Assembly (NCBI RefSeq): GCF_001638985.1
Contig: NW_017265161.1
Span: 192,576 to 256,575 of the forward strand
Origin: Phycomyces blakesleeanus NRRL 1555(-)
Lineage: Eukaryota > Mucoromycota > Mucoromycetes > Mucorales > Phycomycetaceae
Reading direction: 5' to 3'
Length of the DNA: 64,000 bases
Part shown: one piece after another, positions 1 through 10,335 of the stretch
Layout: each line of letters opens with the position of its first letter
How positions within the stretch are numbered: position 1 is the stretch's first letter
The notes under the pieces: model-generated
Told to the model about the DNA's origin: nothing
Seen by the model: the letters and a program-made list of their open reading frames with translations, nothing else
Database searches by the model: none
Translations under genes and position numbers: made by a program

Positions 1-155
1 TTACCCATTGCATCGTATTTGGCAACAGGCACTATATGTTTCTCATAGTGTCGTTGTGCATTTTGTCTTTTCTGTTTCTTTCCACAGCTATCCAACTTTG
101 TACAGTCTGGACATTTGCAGATAACATAACTGTCTTTCTTTTGATTATTGGACAT
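1..155 (-). CDS. N-terminal exon of a CACTA/Tnp2-like transposase (partial, runs off the window)
   Basis: A minus-strand reading frame opens with ATG at 155 and is still open at base 1. It encodes a Cys-rich, basic N-terminus (ICKCPDCTKLDSCGKK, then QKRQNAQRHYEKH). This is the kind of short zinc-binding leader exon seen before fungal Tnp2-type transposases, and the complete CACTA element at 38634-43430 also starts its transposase with a small Cys-rich exon. A CACTA-type terminus lies 680 bp upstream at 815-837 and supports the same element type. The catalytic part lies outside the window, so the family is inferred from the leader and the terminus only. Confidence 0.45.
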   Translation of the reverse strand, partial: MSNNQKKDSYVICKCPDCTKLDSCGKKQKRQNAQRHYEKHIVPVAKYDAMG

Positions 156-966
156 GTCGATTGTTTTAAATTATAAAAAAAATTATATAGATTTTAAGAG
201 ATCTTGATCAAGGTCTTTATATACCAAAAAAAAATTATAAATAGATAAAATACTGCTCCATGCCATGACTATAGTATGCCAAGTAATTCCTTGATACATC
301 TACCGCACATATCATCATAATTATACTCATATATCGTTAAGTCATTAACCAAGTCAAATACTGCGTATATTACTAAAAGTGTACGCAATTTTTTTTAAAA
401 GTCTTTTTTTAGAATTATAATATTTGATATGACGATGATTCGATCATGACAAAAAATAATCCAAAAATGGAACATTCGCCTCTCACAACATGTGAAATAA
501 AAAAATCTGATATTTTAGTTCCATATATCAAAGGGAAAAATCACGCAAAAATATTGCCACAGTAAAAATGAAATCACAACCTTTTGTCTCATTCCCTTGA
601 AATATATGGATTAAATATTTGTTTTTATATTCACATTTATAATACATAAAAAATATTTAAATGATTTATTTTGAAATAGAAAAAGTGAAACCTTAAGAAT
701 ATATATAATTTTTATTAAATTTTATATTAACTTTTGTATAAGTGTTTTTTCAATGTAATTTAGAATTATATCAAAGAAGTGTATAATATAAAAAAACCCA
801 ATTTTGTAATTTTATGGCCAAAAAAATGATGGTAGTGTGACTTTACAGCTAAAAAAGAGCGATCTGAAATCACAACAGAAAAAAATAGAAATTATTTAAA
901 AAAATTAAAAATCGAAAATTGTAGTAAAATTTTTGCAGGTTTTCAGGAACTAAAATCAGCGGTCTT
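156..966. other. AT-rich non-coding DNA, including a probable CACTA terminus
   Basis: No coding frame is visible. Bases 815-837, read on the minus strand, begin CACTACCATCATTTTTTTGG. This resembles the termini of the CACTA element further right (CACTACGGGAAAA and CACTAC...GGGAAAA). It probably marks the outer end of the element whose transposase leader exon is at 1-155. No partner end is in the window. Confidence 0.4.
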
Positions 967-3678
967 TTGCAGTATACTGACTTGTCCCTTGGATCAGATC
1001 ATCGCCTTTTATCACTTTCCTTTACCTATGATCTACAGCACTCTACTAATATGCCACCACCATTACACAAGACATGGAACCTCTCACGCCTCAATGAACC
1101 TGATGTCCATGCTCTTTATGCTCATACCTTCAATCAAAACTCGACCTCCCTACTTTCCACCTTGCAAGTCATTGTACAGAATCCGCCACTCACTAGACCC
1201 AACATTGATGCTATCACTGATGAGTTCAATTCACTCATTTATGACTCATTAAATAGCTCAATTGGACATCGACCCTCTCGCCCAAATCATTGGAAATTCT
1301 TCTGGAATGTAGCTTTGCAAACAGCAGCAGATCGTCATAACCAATGTTACAAAAAATGGCGTCTAGCAATAGGTATTGACAAAGTTGTTTGGTGGACTAA
1401 ACACAAGCATGCACAGGCCGAATTCCGATCTCAGGTTCAGCAAGCAAAACATCAGTCTTGGCATGTCTTTTGTCAGTCTATGGAACGTGACTTCAGCAAA
1501 GCAACATCAAAGATAAAGCAGTTAAAACGCCGTAGACAGCCACAACATACTTTCCAGCATGATGATAGACCAGCAGTAGCAGCAGCAACAACGTGTGACT
1601 ATTTGGCAACAGTATATAGTGGACATATACTTCCAGCAACCCGACCACCTGCACCAATGACCACTTGTAACAGTGTGCCTTTTGCCTCTGATGACTCTCC
1701 CTTTACCTCACCAATTGTAGAGGAATTCATGCAATTTATGCCTAACCACAAGGCACCAGGACCAGACCATATCAGAGCTGAAATGCTAAAACCTGTAAAA
1801 ACACATGTCTCACCCATTCTTACTTTATTATTTACAGTTTGCTGGCAATGGTCATATGTTCCAAGTTTGTGGCACCAAGCCCAGGTCTTCCCAATCTTCA
1901 AGAAGGGTAGTCCAACTGACCCGGCAAACTACCGACCAATCTCCTTGACCTCTGTACTGCATAAGCTTTTTGAGATGTGTATAGCCCCTCAGTTGCACAA
2001 GCACTCTCCTCCTTTGGATGTGGCTCAAGGTGGTTTTCGTCCTCACCATGGTGCTTTGGATCAAGCTCTCTGTCTCCATGATCTGATAAAAGCCTATTAT
2101 CACCATCATAAGCACTACCCTGTTGTTGCATTTCTAAATATCAAGGCTGCCTATGATACAGTAGATCGACGAATCATCTGGCATGCTTTACAACAACGTG
2201 GCACTCTGCCGGCTCTTTTGGGCCTCTTAGTTAACATGTTTGACAATGTCTCTATCTCTGTCCTTCTGGATAATTTTTCTTCACACTCGTTCTCACCTGC
2301 CACTGGGGTTCTCCAAGGTTCTGTCCTCAGTCCACATCTGTATTCAATATATATCAACTCCCTGCCCCCATTGCTCCGCACAGTTGCTCACTCACAAACT
2401 ACAACCCATGTTCCATCACCCTCTCCTACCTCATTGGATGCATATAATGCTCTTCTTGCTCCTTCAGGTGTGGATGGCTTTGGACATATTCATTTCTCAA
2501 CACCCATCAATTCTCTGCTCTTTGCCGACGATGTAGCTATTTTTGGTTCCCTTTCAGACGTTCAGGCCATGCTAGACCTTGCTGCAGACTACTCTCTTAC
2601 TCTTGGATATCGATGGAGCTCCATCAAATGTGAAGTTATATATCCCAAAACACGTGCAAGCTCGCCAGTTCCACTTCTTTTATATGGTCAAGTTCTCCCT
2701 GCCACTGACCTGTTTATTTATCTGGGTGTTCCTTTTGCCAATAAGGGTATTTCTTCCAAGTCCATTGCCACTCATAGACGTTCTGGTACACTTGCTACAA
2801 TGGCAACACTAAACTCTGTTGGAGCTTGTCGTTCTGGTTTTTCTCTGCTACTCAGCTCACAACTGTATAAAACTTTTGTTCGCCCAAAGTTTGAATATGA
2901 TTTGGCTATTTCCACTCTGCTGAAGCAAGATATTAAAGTTCTGGAGTCCATTCAAGATAAGTGTCTTCACATGATTGTTGGGGGGCATGCCACGTCCTCT
3001 ACAATTGTGTTGAAGCACATCTGCAATCTGCCAAGTATGAAGTTTCGTGCAGATGTTCTTATAGCCAAATTTTGTATCAGATCACGCTTTCTGCCTGCCC
3101 AGTGCCTTTTGTCTCTTTTACACCATCATCATACCATCTATTCTTCACTTGTCTCCTTGGGAAAAACCAACCTTCTGTCACATCTCCCTCCAACACTCAA
3201 ACTCCAAAGCCCTAGTGCAGTAAAAAACCATTTTGAAAGCATTAGAGAAGCTGGATTTACAACCTTTCTCCAGTCCAATACACAAGTTCTCATTCAAGCA
3301 TGCCGCCCAGTTCTTGGAGCTGATCCAATTTTGTTTCTGCTAGCCTCACGTGTGGAACGTGGCCGTTTGATTCGTTGGAGAATGGGATGGTTGCCAGGCA
3401 AACCAAAGGAATGTCCTTGTGGATCTGATCACACCTCACGCCACCATTTGTTGAATTGCCCACTTGTTCCTGCAACACTATTTGAACAGTTGCCTCAACC
3501 TGACCATGACCAGATACACAGAATTGATTTTGCCATCACATCCTTGCCTTTGTCATCTCAAGAACTGCGACCTGCATACTGGATACCACTGATGACTATT
3601 CTCTGGCACATGGATGTTATATGTAATTCTGATGGTGACTATTCACATGAGACTGAACATGGTGCTCTTTGGATATAA
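967..3678 (+). pseudogene. LINE ORF2 fragment: end of endonuclease, reverse transcriptase, C-terminal zinc knuckle
   Basis: An uninterrupted frame of 903 codons. It opens with the last endonuclease motif (LSLGSDHRLLSL), then holds a full reverse transcriptase: FPIFKKG and NYRPISL, the fingers/palm motif GGFRPHHGALDQ, motif A AFLNIKAAYD, the GVLQGSVLSP motif, and the catalytic FADD near residue 520. The C-terminus has a CCHC-like knuckle (CPCG...H...C, near residues 825-840). In motif A the usual catalytic Asp (AFLDIKAAYD, as in copy B) is Asn, a single G-to-A change, so the enzyme is probably dead although the frame is open. The first ATG is an accident of truncation. No RNase H domain is visible. 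Confidence 0.85.
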
Positions 3679-4030
3679 TTTAGAATTTTTCTTTTCTTTC
3701 ATAGCTCTCCACTTTTCATTGTTCTTTACTCCCTTTATCTCTCTTCTTTCTCTTTTGTTCTTTGCTGTCTGAAAAGTTCTTTGTTCTGCAATTCTGTTTC
3801 CTCCCTTTCACTGTTACAACTATTTTCACAGCTGCAAAGTGGAGAACAGGTTCAGCCATTGAAGATAGTATGATTTGATCTTCTCTTTCCCCTCTCTTTT
3901 TTTTGACTTTTGTGATCCCTTGGGACTTTTTTATATCTTCTTTTTGTACTTTGGAGGCTATATGATCTATAGATCGCCAGCAATATCTCCTTGAATAAAA
4001 TATAATCTTTAACCTGAGCTATTGCGGCAC
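970..4030 (+). mobile_element. LINE (APE-type non-LTR retrotransposon), copy A, 5'-truncated
   Basis: The copy starts inside the endonuclease domain, near its conserved SDH motif, and continues to a 3' end reading ATCTTTAACCTGAGCTATTG followed by CGGCAC. The same 3' end occurs in copy B and, with small changes, in the SINE at 9836-10335. Loss of the 5' part is the usual product of incomplete target-primed reverse transcription. The 3' untranslated region (3679-4030) is pyrimidine-rich and carries the palindrome GATCTATAGATC at 3964-3975. No poly(A) tail or clear target duplication was found. Copy B follows directly. Confidence 0.88.
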
Positions 4031-4063
4031 TTCTCTTTCATGTAAGCTTCACTTTTTTAAATT

Positions 4064-5155
4064 TTGGGTTTTTCAAAGTTTGCATCCATACAATTCTATC
4101 ATCAATCCATCCAAAATATTGCTTCAACCATTGCATCCATTGTCAAACACGACGCATCTACCCTTCCCACCACCGCATCCATTGTCAAAAAAATTTTTCC
4201 TATCATTCCTGCTATTTTATCACCAATTTTCACTTTTTCTCTGCCAATTGCTGCCATCTCAAGATCATCTCCAAACATGTCACAATTGTTGTCTGCTAAT
4301 TACATGCAAAGTCTGCCAGCCGAACTTGTGACGTTTTTAACCAGTATGCAGTCACAGTTCAAGGCACTTAACGAACGTACAGCACATTTGGAATCTCTTG
4401 CTGCCGAAAATGTCCAATTGCATGCTCAATTAGCTAATGTCCGGCAGGAGAATGCCGATCTCCGATCTCAATTGTTGCAAAACAATGTGACTGGTCCTGT
4501 TCCCAGCTCTGCTTCTCTTCCTGCACCCCAGTCAACTCCAGATCTTAGAACTGCTGCCTCCACTTGGGCCACCAAAACAAGCTTGATTCTGCTAGCCAAG
4601 ACACCTTGAGTTCCTTCTGCCCGCTGGGTTGCTGCCTCTCAAAGACTGTTCTCTGACAAAACTGGTCCTGATGGTTTTGAATATGTTTATATTCCTCGCT
4701 CACGTCGTATTATGCACAGTGAAGTGCACCGCTCTCTCCGCACTCTTAGTGTTGACACTGGTCGCCTGTTAGATATTAATTTTCCTGCTTGTGGAGTCAT
4801 TGGAATTCTTGTTTATGTGCAGTATCTTGAGGAATTTAAGTCCCAATTAGCTAGTGCTAAGGTCTCTCTTGTCAACAACTTTGATCCACTTGATCCTAAA
4901 AATGTTGCTGATCCCAAGTTTGCCAACTTGTCTGTCTCTGGTCTTGAAACCCAGGCTTTGGTTCTCCAAAATGCCCGCTGTCTCCAAGCTCTCAAGTTTT
5001 TGCGTTCTCACTTGGTTCTGCCAGTTGCTCACTTCTTTGTCCAGTCAGGATGGATTGGACTTGAGGAAATTCCTGCCCGACCAGTAGCTGAGCACTTTAG
5101 TGATGCTCCAAACAAAAAACGTGCCCTTGATGCTCTCACTGCTATGATTGAATGA
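4064..5155 (+). pseudogene. LINE ORF1: coiled-coil RNA-binding-type protein with one in-frame stop
   Basis: One reading frame of about 363 codons, interrupted only by TGA at 4607-4609. The N-terminal half is Ser/Thr/Pro rich, then shows a heptad-like coiled coil (residues about 85-150, rich in L, Q and E, e.g. LESLAAENVQLHAQLANVRQ). This fits the trimerising coiled coil of LINE ORF1 proteins that bind the element RNA. The frame resumes with SARWVAASQRLFSDKTGPDG and runs to TGA at 5153-5155. It overlaps the ORF2 start in an ATGA arrangement, suggesting termination-reinitiation. No CCHC knuckle or RRM is obvious. Confidence 0.72.
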
Positions 5156-8100
5156 GTGACCTTTCAATAGGATTATGGAATACTAATGGACTTCAACCTT
5201 GTGCAATTAATGACGTGCTCAACAACTGTCAATCTCTTCATATGCTTTTTATAACTGAAACATGGCTCTTATCCTCAGCCCATCTTCCAACCTCATAGTC
5301 TCAGTTTCATCTCTATGGATCTCCTGTTGCTGGCAACTACCGCGGATCAATGGGGGTATCATTGTTAGTCTCTCCTTCCTGTCCTTATGCTGTCACACAA
5401 ATACCTATTCCCAACAACTATGCTCTTGCTGTCAAGATTGGTACCCTTCGACTTATATGCCTTTACTTACCACTCTCTATGCCCACTCATGAAGCTCTTG
5501 ATATCCTCTCAGCCATTCCTTTAACTGATGATACCATTATATGTGGAGATTTTAATGTACGCCTTGGTTCAGTAACTGGTGACTATGCATCTAACTCTCA
5601 TGGTGTAGCTTTAGAGCAATGGCTTGAAGAACGATCTTTAACTGTTCTCAATGGAGTTCTCTTACCATGCATACCCACATACATTTCCTTTCGTAACAAA
5701 GTTGAAATCAGCAGCATCATTGACCTTTTTATCACCAACACCAACTTCGCCAACCCTTCTTTACACATTGCAACCAAACTATCTTTAGGCTCTGATCACC
5801 GACTTCTCTCACTTTCCTTTACTTATGACCTGCAACACTCACCACCAGCACCTCCACCTATGCGCCAAACTTGGAATCTGTCACGTCTTTATGAAGATGA
5901 TGTCAGATCATTATATGTCACCACCTTTGTCACCAAATCCACCTCCCTTCTCACCACACTACAAGACCTTGTTCAAAATCCACCAACTATATGTCCACCC
6001 ATTGATGCTCTTACTAACTCTTTCAATGCACTCATTTATGACTCTCTTAGTAGCTCAATTGGTTCTCGCCCCCCTCGCCCCTCACATTGGAAATCGTTTT
6101 GGACCCCTGAATTGCAAGCTGCAGCTGACCATAAAGATGGTTGTTACAAGCAATGGCGTCGAGCTTGTGGCATTGACAAGATCAATTGGTGGAGCCGGCA
6201 CCAGCATGCACACAAGGAGTTTCGTCAGCAAGTTCAGACAGCAAAGCATTTGTCTTGGCATGCTTTTTGCCACTCAATGAACTCGGATTTCAACAAGGCC
6301 ACATCTAAGATAAAACAGTTGAAACGGCACAGACAACCACAACACACATTTCAGCATGATGATGGCCCAGCAGTCGCAGCAACAGTTATGTGTGACCATC
6401 TTGCATCTGTCTATAGTGGACATATTCTTCCTGACATTCGACCTTCACCACCACCACTCAACACCTCTCTCATGTCTTTTGCGTCTGTTGACTCCCCATT
6501 CACCTCATCAGTGGTGGAGGCCTTCATGCAATTTATGCCTAACTGCAAGGTGCCGGGTCCTGACCACATCCGTGCAGAAATGCTAAAGCCCATTTGGTCT
6601 CACATTTCACCTCTCCTTGCCTGTCTTTTCACCATCTGCTGGCAATGGTCATACACTCCTTCTCTCTGGCACCAAGCCCAAGTCTTTCCTATATTTAAAA
6701 AGGGTAACCCTCAGAATGCTGTGAACTACCGTCCCATCTCCCTTACTTCTGTGGTGCGCAAGTTGTTTGAGACGTGCATAGCTCCTGAGTTGCATAAGTT
6801 CTCTCCTCCTCTGGATGTTGCCCAAGGTGGATTTCGTTCTCACCGTGGTGCTCTTGATTAAGCTCTCTGTCTGCATGACCTGATAAAAGCTCATTTTCAT
6901 CGTCATCACCACTATCCAGTAGTTGCTTTCTTGGATATCAAAGCAGCATATGACACTGTAGATCGACATGTAATTTGGGATGCCCTTTTCAGACAATCCA
7001 TACGACCTGCTCTCCTTGGACTTTTGGTCAATATGTTTGATGATGTGTCTATCTCAGTTCTTCTTGGAAATTTCACCTTACATTCATTTTCACCCAAGAC
7101 AGGCGTTCTTCAAGGTTCAGTTCTTAGTTCTCATCTTTACTCCATTTATATGAACTCCCTGCCAGCTCTCCTCCACACAGTTGCATCTCCCCGCACTTCT
7201 ACCTATGTACCATCATCGTCTCCCTCCTCATTGGATGCATATCAGTCTCTTCTTGCTCCTTCAGGTGTGGATAGCTACCAGCACGCAGTCTCATCAACGC
7301 CAATAAATACACTTCTTTTTGCTCATGATGTGGCAATATTTGGTTCTGCTCGTGACGTTCAGACTATGCTCTATTTGGCCACCCAGCACTCATTTGCTCT
7401 TGGTTTTCGTTGGAGTCCATCTAAATGTGCTATCATTTACCCTCCTCATTCTGCAAACCATCCAGATCTATCTCTATATGAGGAGATTCTTCCTGCAGTG
7501 GAGGAATTTATATATCTTGGTGTTCCCTTTCACAATAAAGGTATTCATGGGCCTTCTATTGTCACTCATCGTCGTTCTGGAGCCCTGGCAACCATGGCAA
7601 CACTGAATGCAGTTGGAGCATGCTGGTCTGGATTCTCTCTGCTTCTCAGCTCTCGTCTGTATAGGACCTTTATCAGACCAAAATTTGAATATGGATTGGC
7701 TATTCTCCCTCTGAAAAGAACTGATACTATCCAGCTTGAGAAAATCCAAGATAAATGTTTGCGCATGATTATTGGTGGGCACCGAACCTCATCTACAACT
7801 GTGCTCAAACATATATGTAACCTTCCTAGTATGAGTTTCCATGCTGATGTGCTGATAACAAAGTTTTGTATTCGTGCTCACTACCTTCCCTCTGGCTGCC
7901 TTTTGTCTCTTCTTCACTGTCACCACTCTCAGTCTTCATCACTTGTCACTCTTCGTCATAATACTCTCCTTCAAAGCATCCCTATTGATTTAAATGTTCA
8001 TAGTGGCAAAGCTCTCAAACATCACTTCGAAACCTTTCGACAGTTCAAAACTGATCAGCTCCGATTGTCTTCAAACCAAGTCTTGTTTCTAGCATGCCAC

Positions 8101-8481
8101 CCTCTTTTGGAAGTCGACCCTATTCTGTTCTTGCCTGCAACTAGGGTGGAACGTAGCCGCCTTGTCCACTGGAGAATGAGTTGGTTGCCTGGCACTCCTA
8201 AGGATTGCCCTTGTGGTACTGACCATACCTCACGTCGTCATCTTGCTGTCTGCTCTTTGGTTCCTGCCCATTTGTTGGCCTGTCTTCCTATTCCATCTGA
8301 TCAAAACTGTAATCCAATTGATGTTGCCATTACTGCTCTCTCAAGTTCTAGTCAGGCTCCTTGCCCCTCTTATTGTGTAGCACTGCTTACTATTCTCTGG
8401 CATTTTGACAAGCTTTGTAACCCTGATGGTGACTACACTCATGAAACTCACTTTGGTACTCTTTGGGTTGGACTTAGCTAG
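5152..8481 (+). pseudogene. LINE ORF2: AP-like endonuclease plus reverse transcriptase, two in-frame stops
   Basis: The frame starts at ATG 5152, overlapping the ORF1 stop, and has about 1110 codons with stops TAG (5296-5298) and TAA (6859-6861) in the same frame. Endonuclease motifs are in order: GLWNTNGL, LFITETWL, GDFN (near 5548), and GSDHR (near 5790). Reverse transcriptase motifs follow: NYRPISL, AFLDIKAAYD, GVLQGSVLSS. The catalytic box reads FAHD where copy A has FADD, so an Asp is His. The C-terminus has a CPCG...H...C knuckle. At the TAA, copy A has CAA (Gln), so that stop is a C-to-T change; the TAG would follow from CAG the same way. Confidence 0.87.
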
Positions 8482-8814
8482 TTTTTGTTTTCTTTTTCTT
8501 ATCTTTTTTTCTTTTCTATCTAATTTGCTTTCTCTTTTTGTCTTTTCACGCATGAACTGCTGCCTGCTTGCACTTCTATCTCCTCTCTTTCACTGTTACA
8601 ACATTTTTACACAGCTGCAAAGTGGAGAGTAGAGTACAACTCTCAGCTTATTAGTGTTAGTTCTTTTCTTCTCTTTCTATTTTTTTGTCTTTTTGTGATC
8701 CTTTTGGACTTTTTTTGCTTTTTCTTTTGTACTTGAGATGCTATATGATCTATAGATCGCCAGCAATATATCTCTTTAATAAAACATAATCTTTAACCTG
8801 AGCTATTGCGGCAC

Positions 8815-9835
8815 TGCTCTTTTGTTATGTGTGTTGTAGGCAAATTCCGGTTTGGCCAGTTTCTGGTGATGGATACCAGACAGCGGGTTTTTTCGGTGGT
8901 TTGGTCCGGCTGTGAGCCATGATGGGTGGTACTGGACTCATGGACGTTGACATCGACAGTGAGTCAACCGAATGGCATGTCTTGAGGGACAGGAGTGGTC
9001 CCCCCAGGTTTCTTGGGAAATATTGCTCCCAATACCCCTTATACCCAAACCTCCAATTTCATTCTGTTCCTTAAAATTAAAATACCCATCTACATCTTCA
9101 CCTTAGAAACACCTGTCACCCACTAAAAACATTATATCTCTTTCCTCTAATTTTATACACTTCTTTATTGCTGATATTTATTTACACTATTTTTTATTAC
9201 ATTTTTATTAGACTTTATTATTATACTATTATTATATTTTTTACTTTACTACATCATTATTATATTATTACTTTGCTTCTATTCTACCTCACTATATTTT
9301 TACTTTATCTTTATTCAATTATTATATTTTTACTATACTTTTATTTTACCCTCTATATATTTTTCTATTCTACTTCTACTATCAACACTAGTTACATGTA
9401 GTAAAATGTTTTACTTGACTCTCTTTTCTTTCCCTCAAAAATTATTTTAAGCAAACATTTTTGTTTATAAAAGGAACAACCTTTTCCATCAATAAAATCA
9501 TCGTTTCATCCTTGATCTTATTTATTTTTTGTTCGTTATTATCATTATTCTTCATTCATACACAGTGTTCTTGTTCTTTGGAGTGTTGTCTGTCGATCTT
9601 GATATATTTTATTTCTCTGTTTTCCCTTTTTTGTCTTTCTCAAACTTTGTTGTTGTCACAATTTCTATTTTTATCTTCTCTCTATTTTTTCTACCAGTCT
9701 GTCACCAATTCTTACCTGTCAAATTACCCATTCTTTTCTATTCTTTTTGTATTCTTATTCTTGTATTTTGTAATTTACATTACATTTATTTGCCAAGTAG
9801 TACTGTTATAATTCACAACAAATAACCACATCACG
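8815..9835. other. Unassigned DNA between LINE and SINE
   Basis: The first 260 bases are GC-richer than the surroundings. They hold a 51-codon plus-strand frame (8919-9074, starting MMGGTGLMDVDIDSESTEWH) that I do not recognise and that may be a relic of a transposon ORF. From about 9075 to 9830 the DNA is T/A-rich and simple. The open frames there are low-complexity artefacts. Confidence 0.4.
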
Positions 9836-10335
9836 CGTCACTTGCTTAGTACAGTGGGTAGAGTGTTGTACTCCCAATTGGAAGATCATGCGTTCAACTC
9901 CCAGAAGCTACCCATTTATCTGGGTCTGTACACCTGGTTCCCTCTTTTGCCCTTGCTGTCATGGTGTCGCGTCATAGACACCAATGTCTGAGTGCAGCCG
10001 TCATCCTACTGTCCTTCCTGTCTCCACAAGCGATTGGTTCTTCTGTCTCCTGTCCCATTGAGTTTTGCTGCCATTCTTGTCTGATTTTGTCTGGTATTGA
10101 TGCCCTTTGCTGACTGCAATTCACGATGCCTGTCATGGGCTTAATGAAGCATGTTCTCTTCCTATTTAAGACTTCGTCAAAGAATTAACTTATAGTCAAC
10201 AATAATTTCTTCTCCTATCATTTCTCTTCATGTAATAGCTTTCTCAATTATGTTCTGATAACAGCTATATGATCTATAGATTGCCAGCATTATATGATAT
10301 AGTAAAAATAATCTTTAACCTGAGCTATTGTGGCA
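9836..10335 (+). mobile_element. tRNA-headed SINE sharing the LINE 3' tail
   Basis: The head has a polymerase III A box TAGTACAGTGGG (9847-9858) and B box GTTCAACTCC (9892-9901), spaced as in a tRNA. The sequence between aligns with a Lys-type tRNA but with CCC at the anticodon position. A unique body of about 330 bases follows. The 3' end (about 10255-10335) repeats the LINE tail in order: CTATATGATCTATAGAT, TGCCAGCA, ATCTTTAACCTGAGCTATTG, TGGCA. Head plus LINE-derived tail is the hallmark of a SINE mobilised by a partner LINE that recognises the tail. No target duplication was found. Confidence 0.8.

Larger units (their letters stand above)
4031..8814 (+). mobile_element. LINE copy B, near full length, inactive
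   Basis: This copy carries both ORF1 (4064-5155) and ORF2 (5152-8481) and ends in the same 3' tail as copy A (ATCTTTAACCTGAGCTATTG then CGGCAC, ending about 8814). Its 5' end abuts the 3' end of copy A. The sequences after the two 3' ends (CTTCTCTTTCATG and CTGCTCTTTTGTTATG) look alike and might be an old target duplication or a preferred target, but this is uncertain. Three in-frame stops and a catalytic substitution make it non-functional. Confidence 0.88.

Noticed and set aside
9168..9825. Plus-strand hydrophobic proteins rich in Tyr, Phe, Leu
   Set aside because: Low-complexity T-rich DNA without splice sites or conserved motifs.
9841..9905. A functional tRNA gene (anticodon position CCC)
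   Set aside because: A and B boxes fit, but there is no pairing acceptor stem or terminator where expected, and the sequence continues into a body with a LINE-type tail. A SINE head explains it better.
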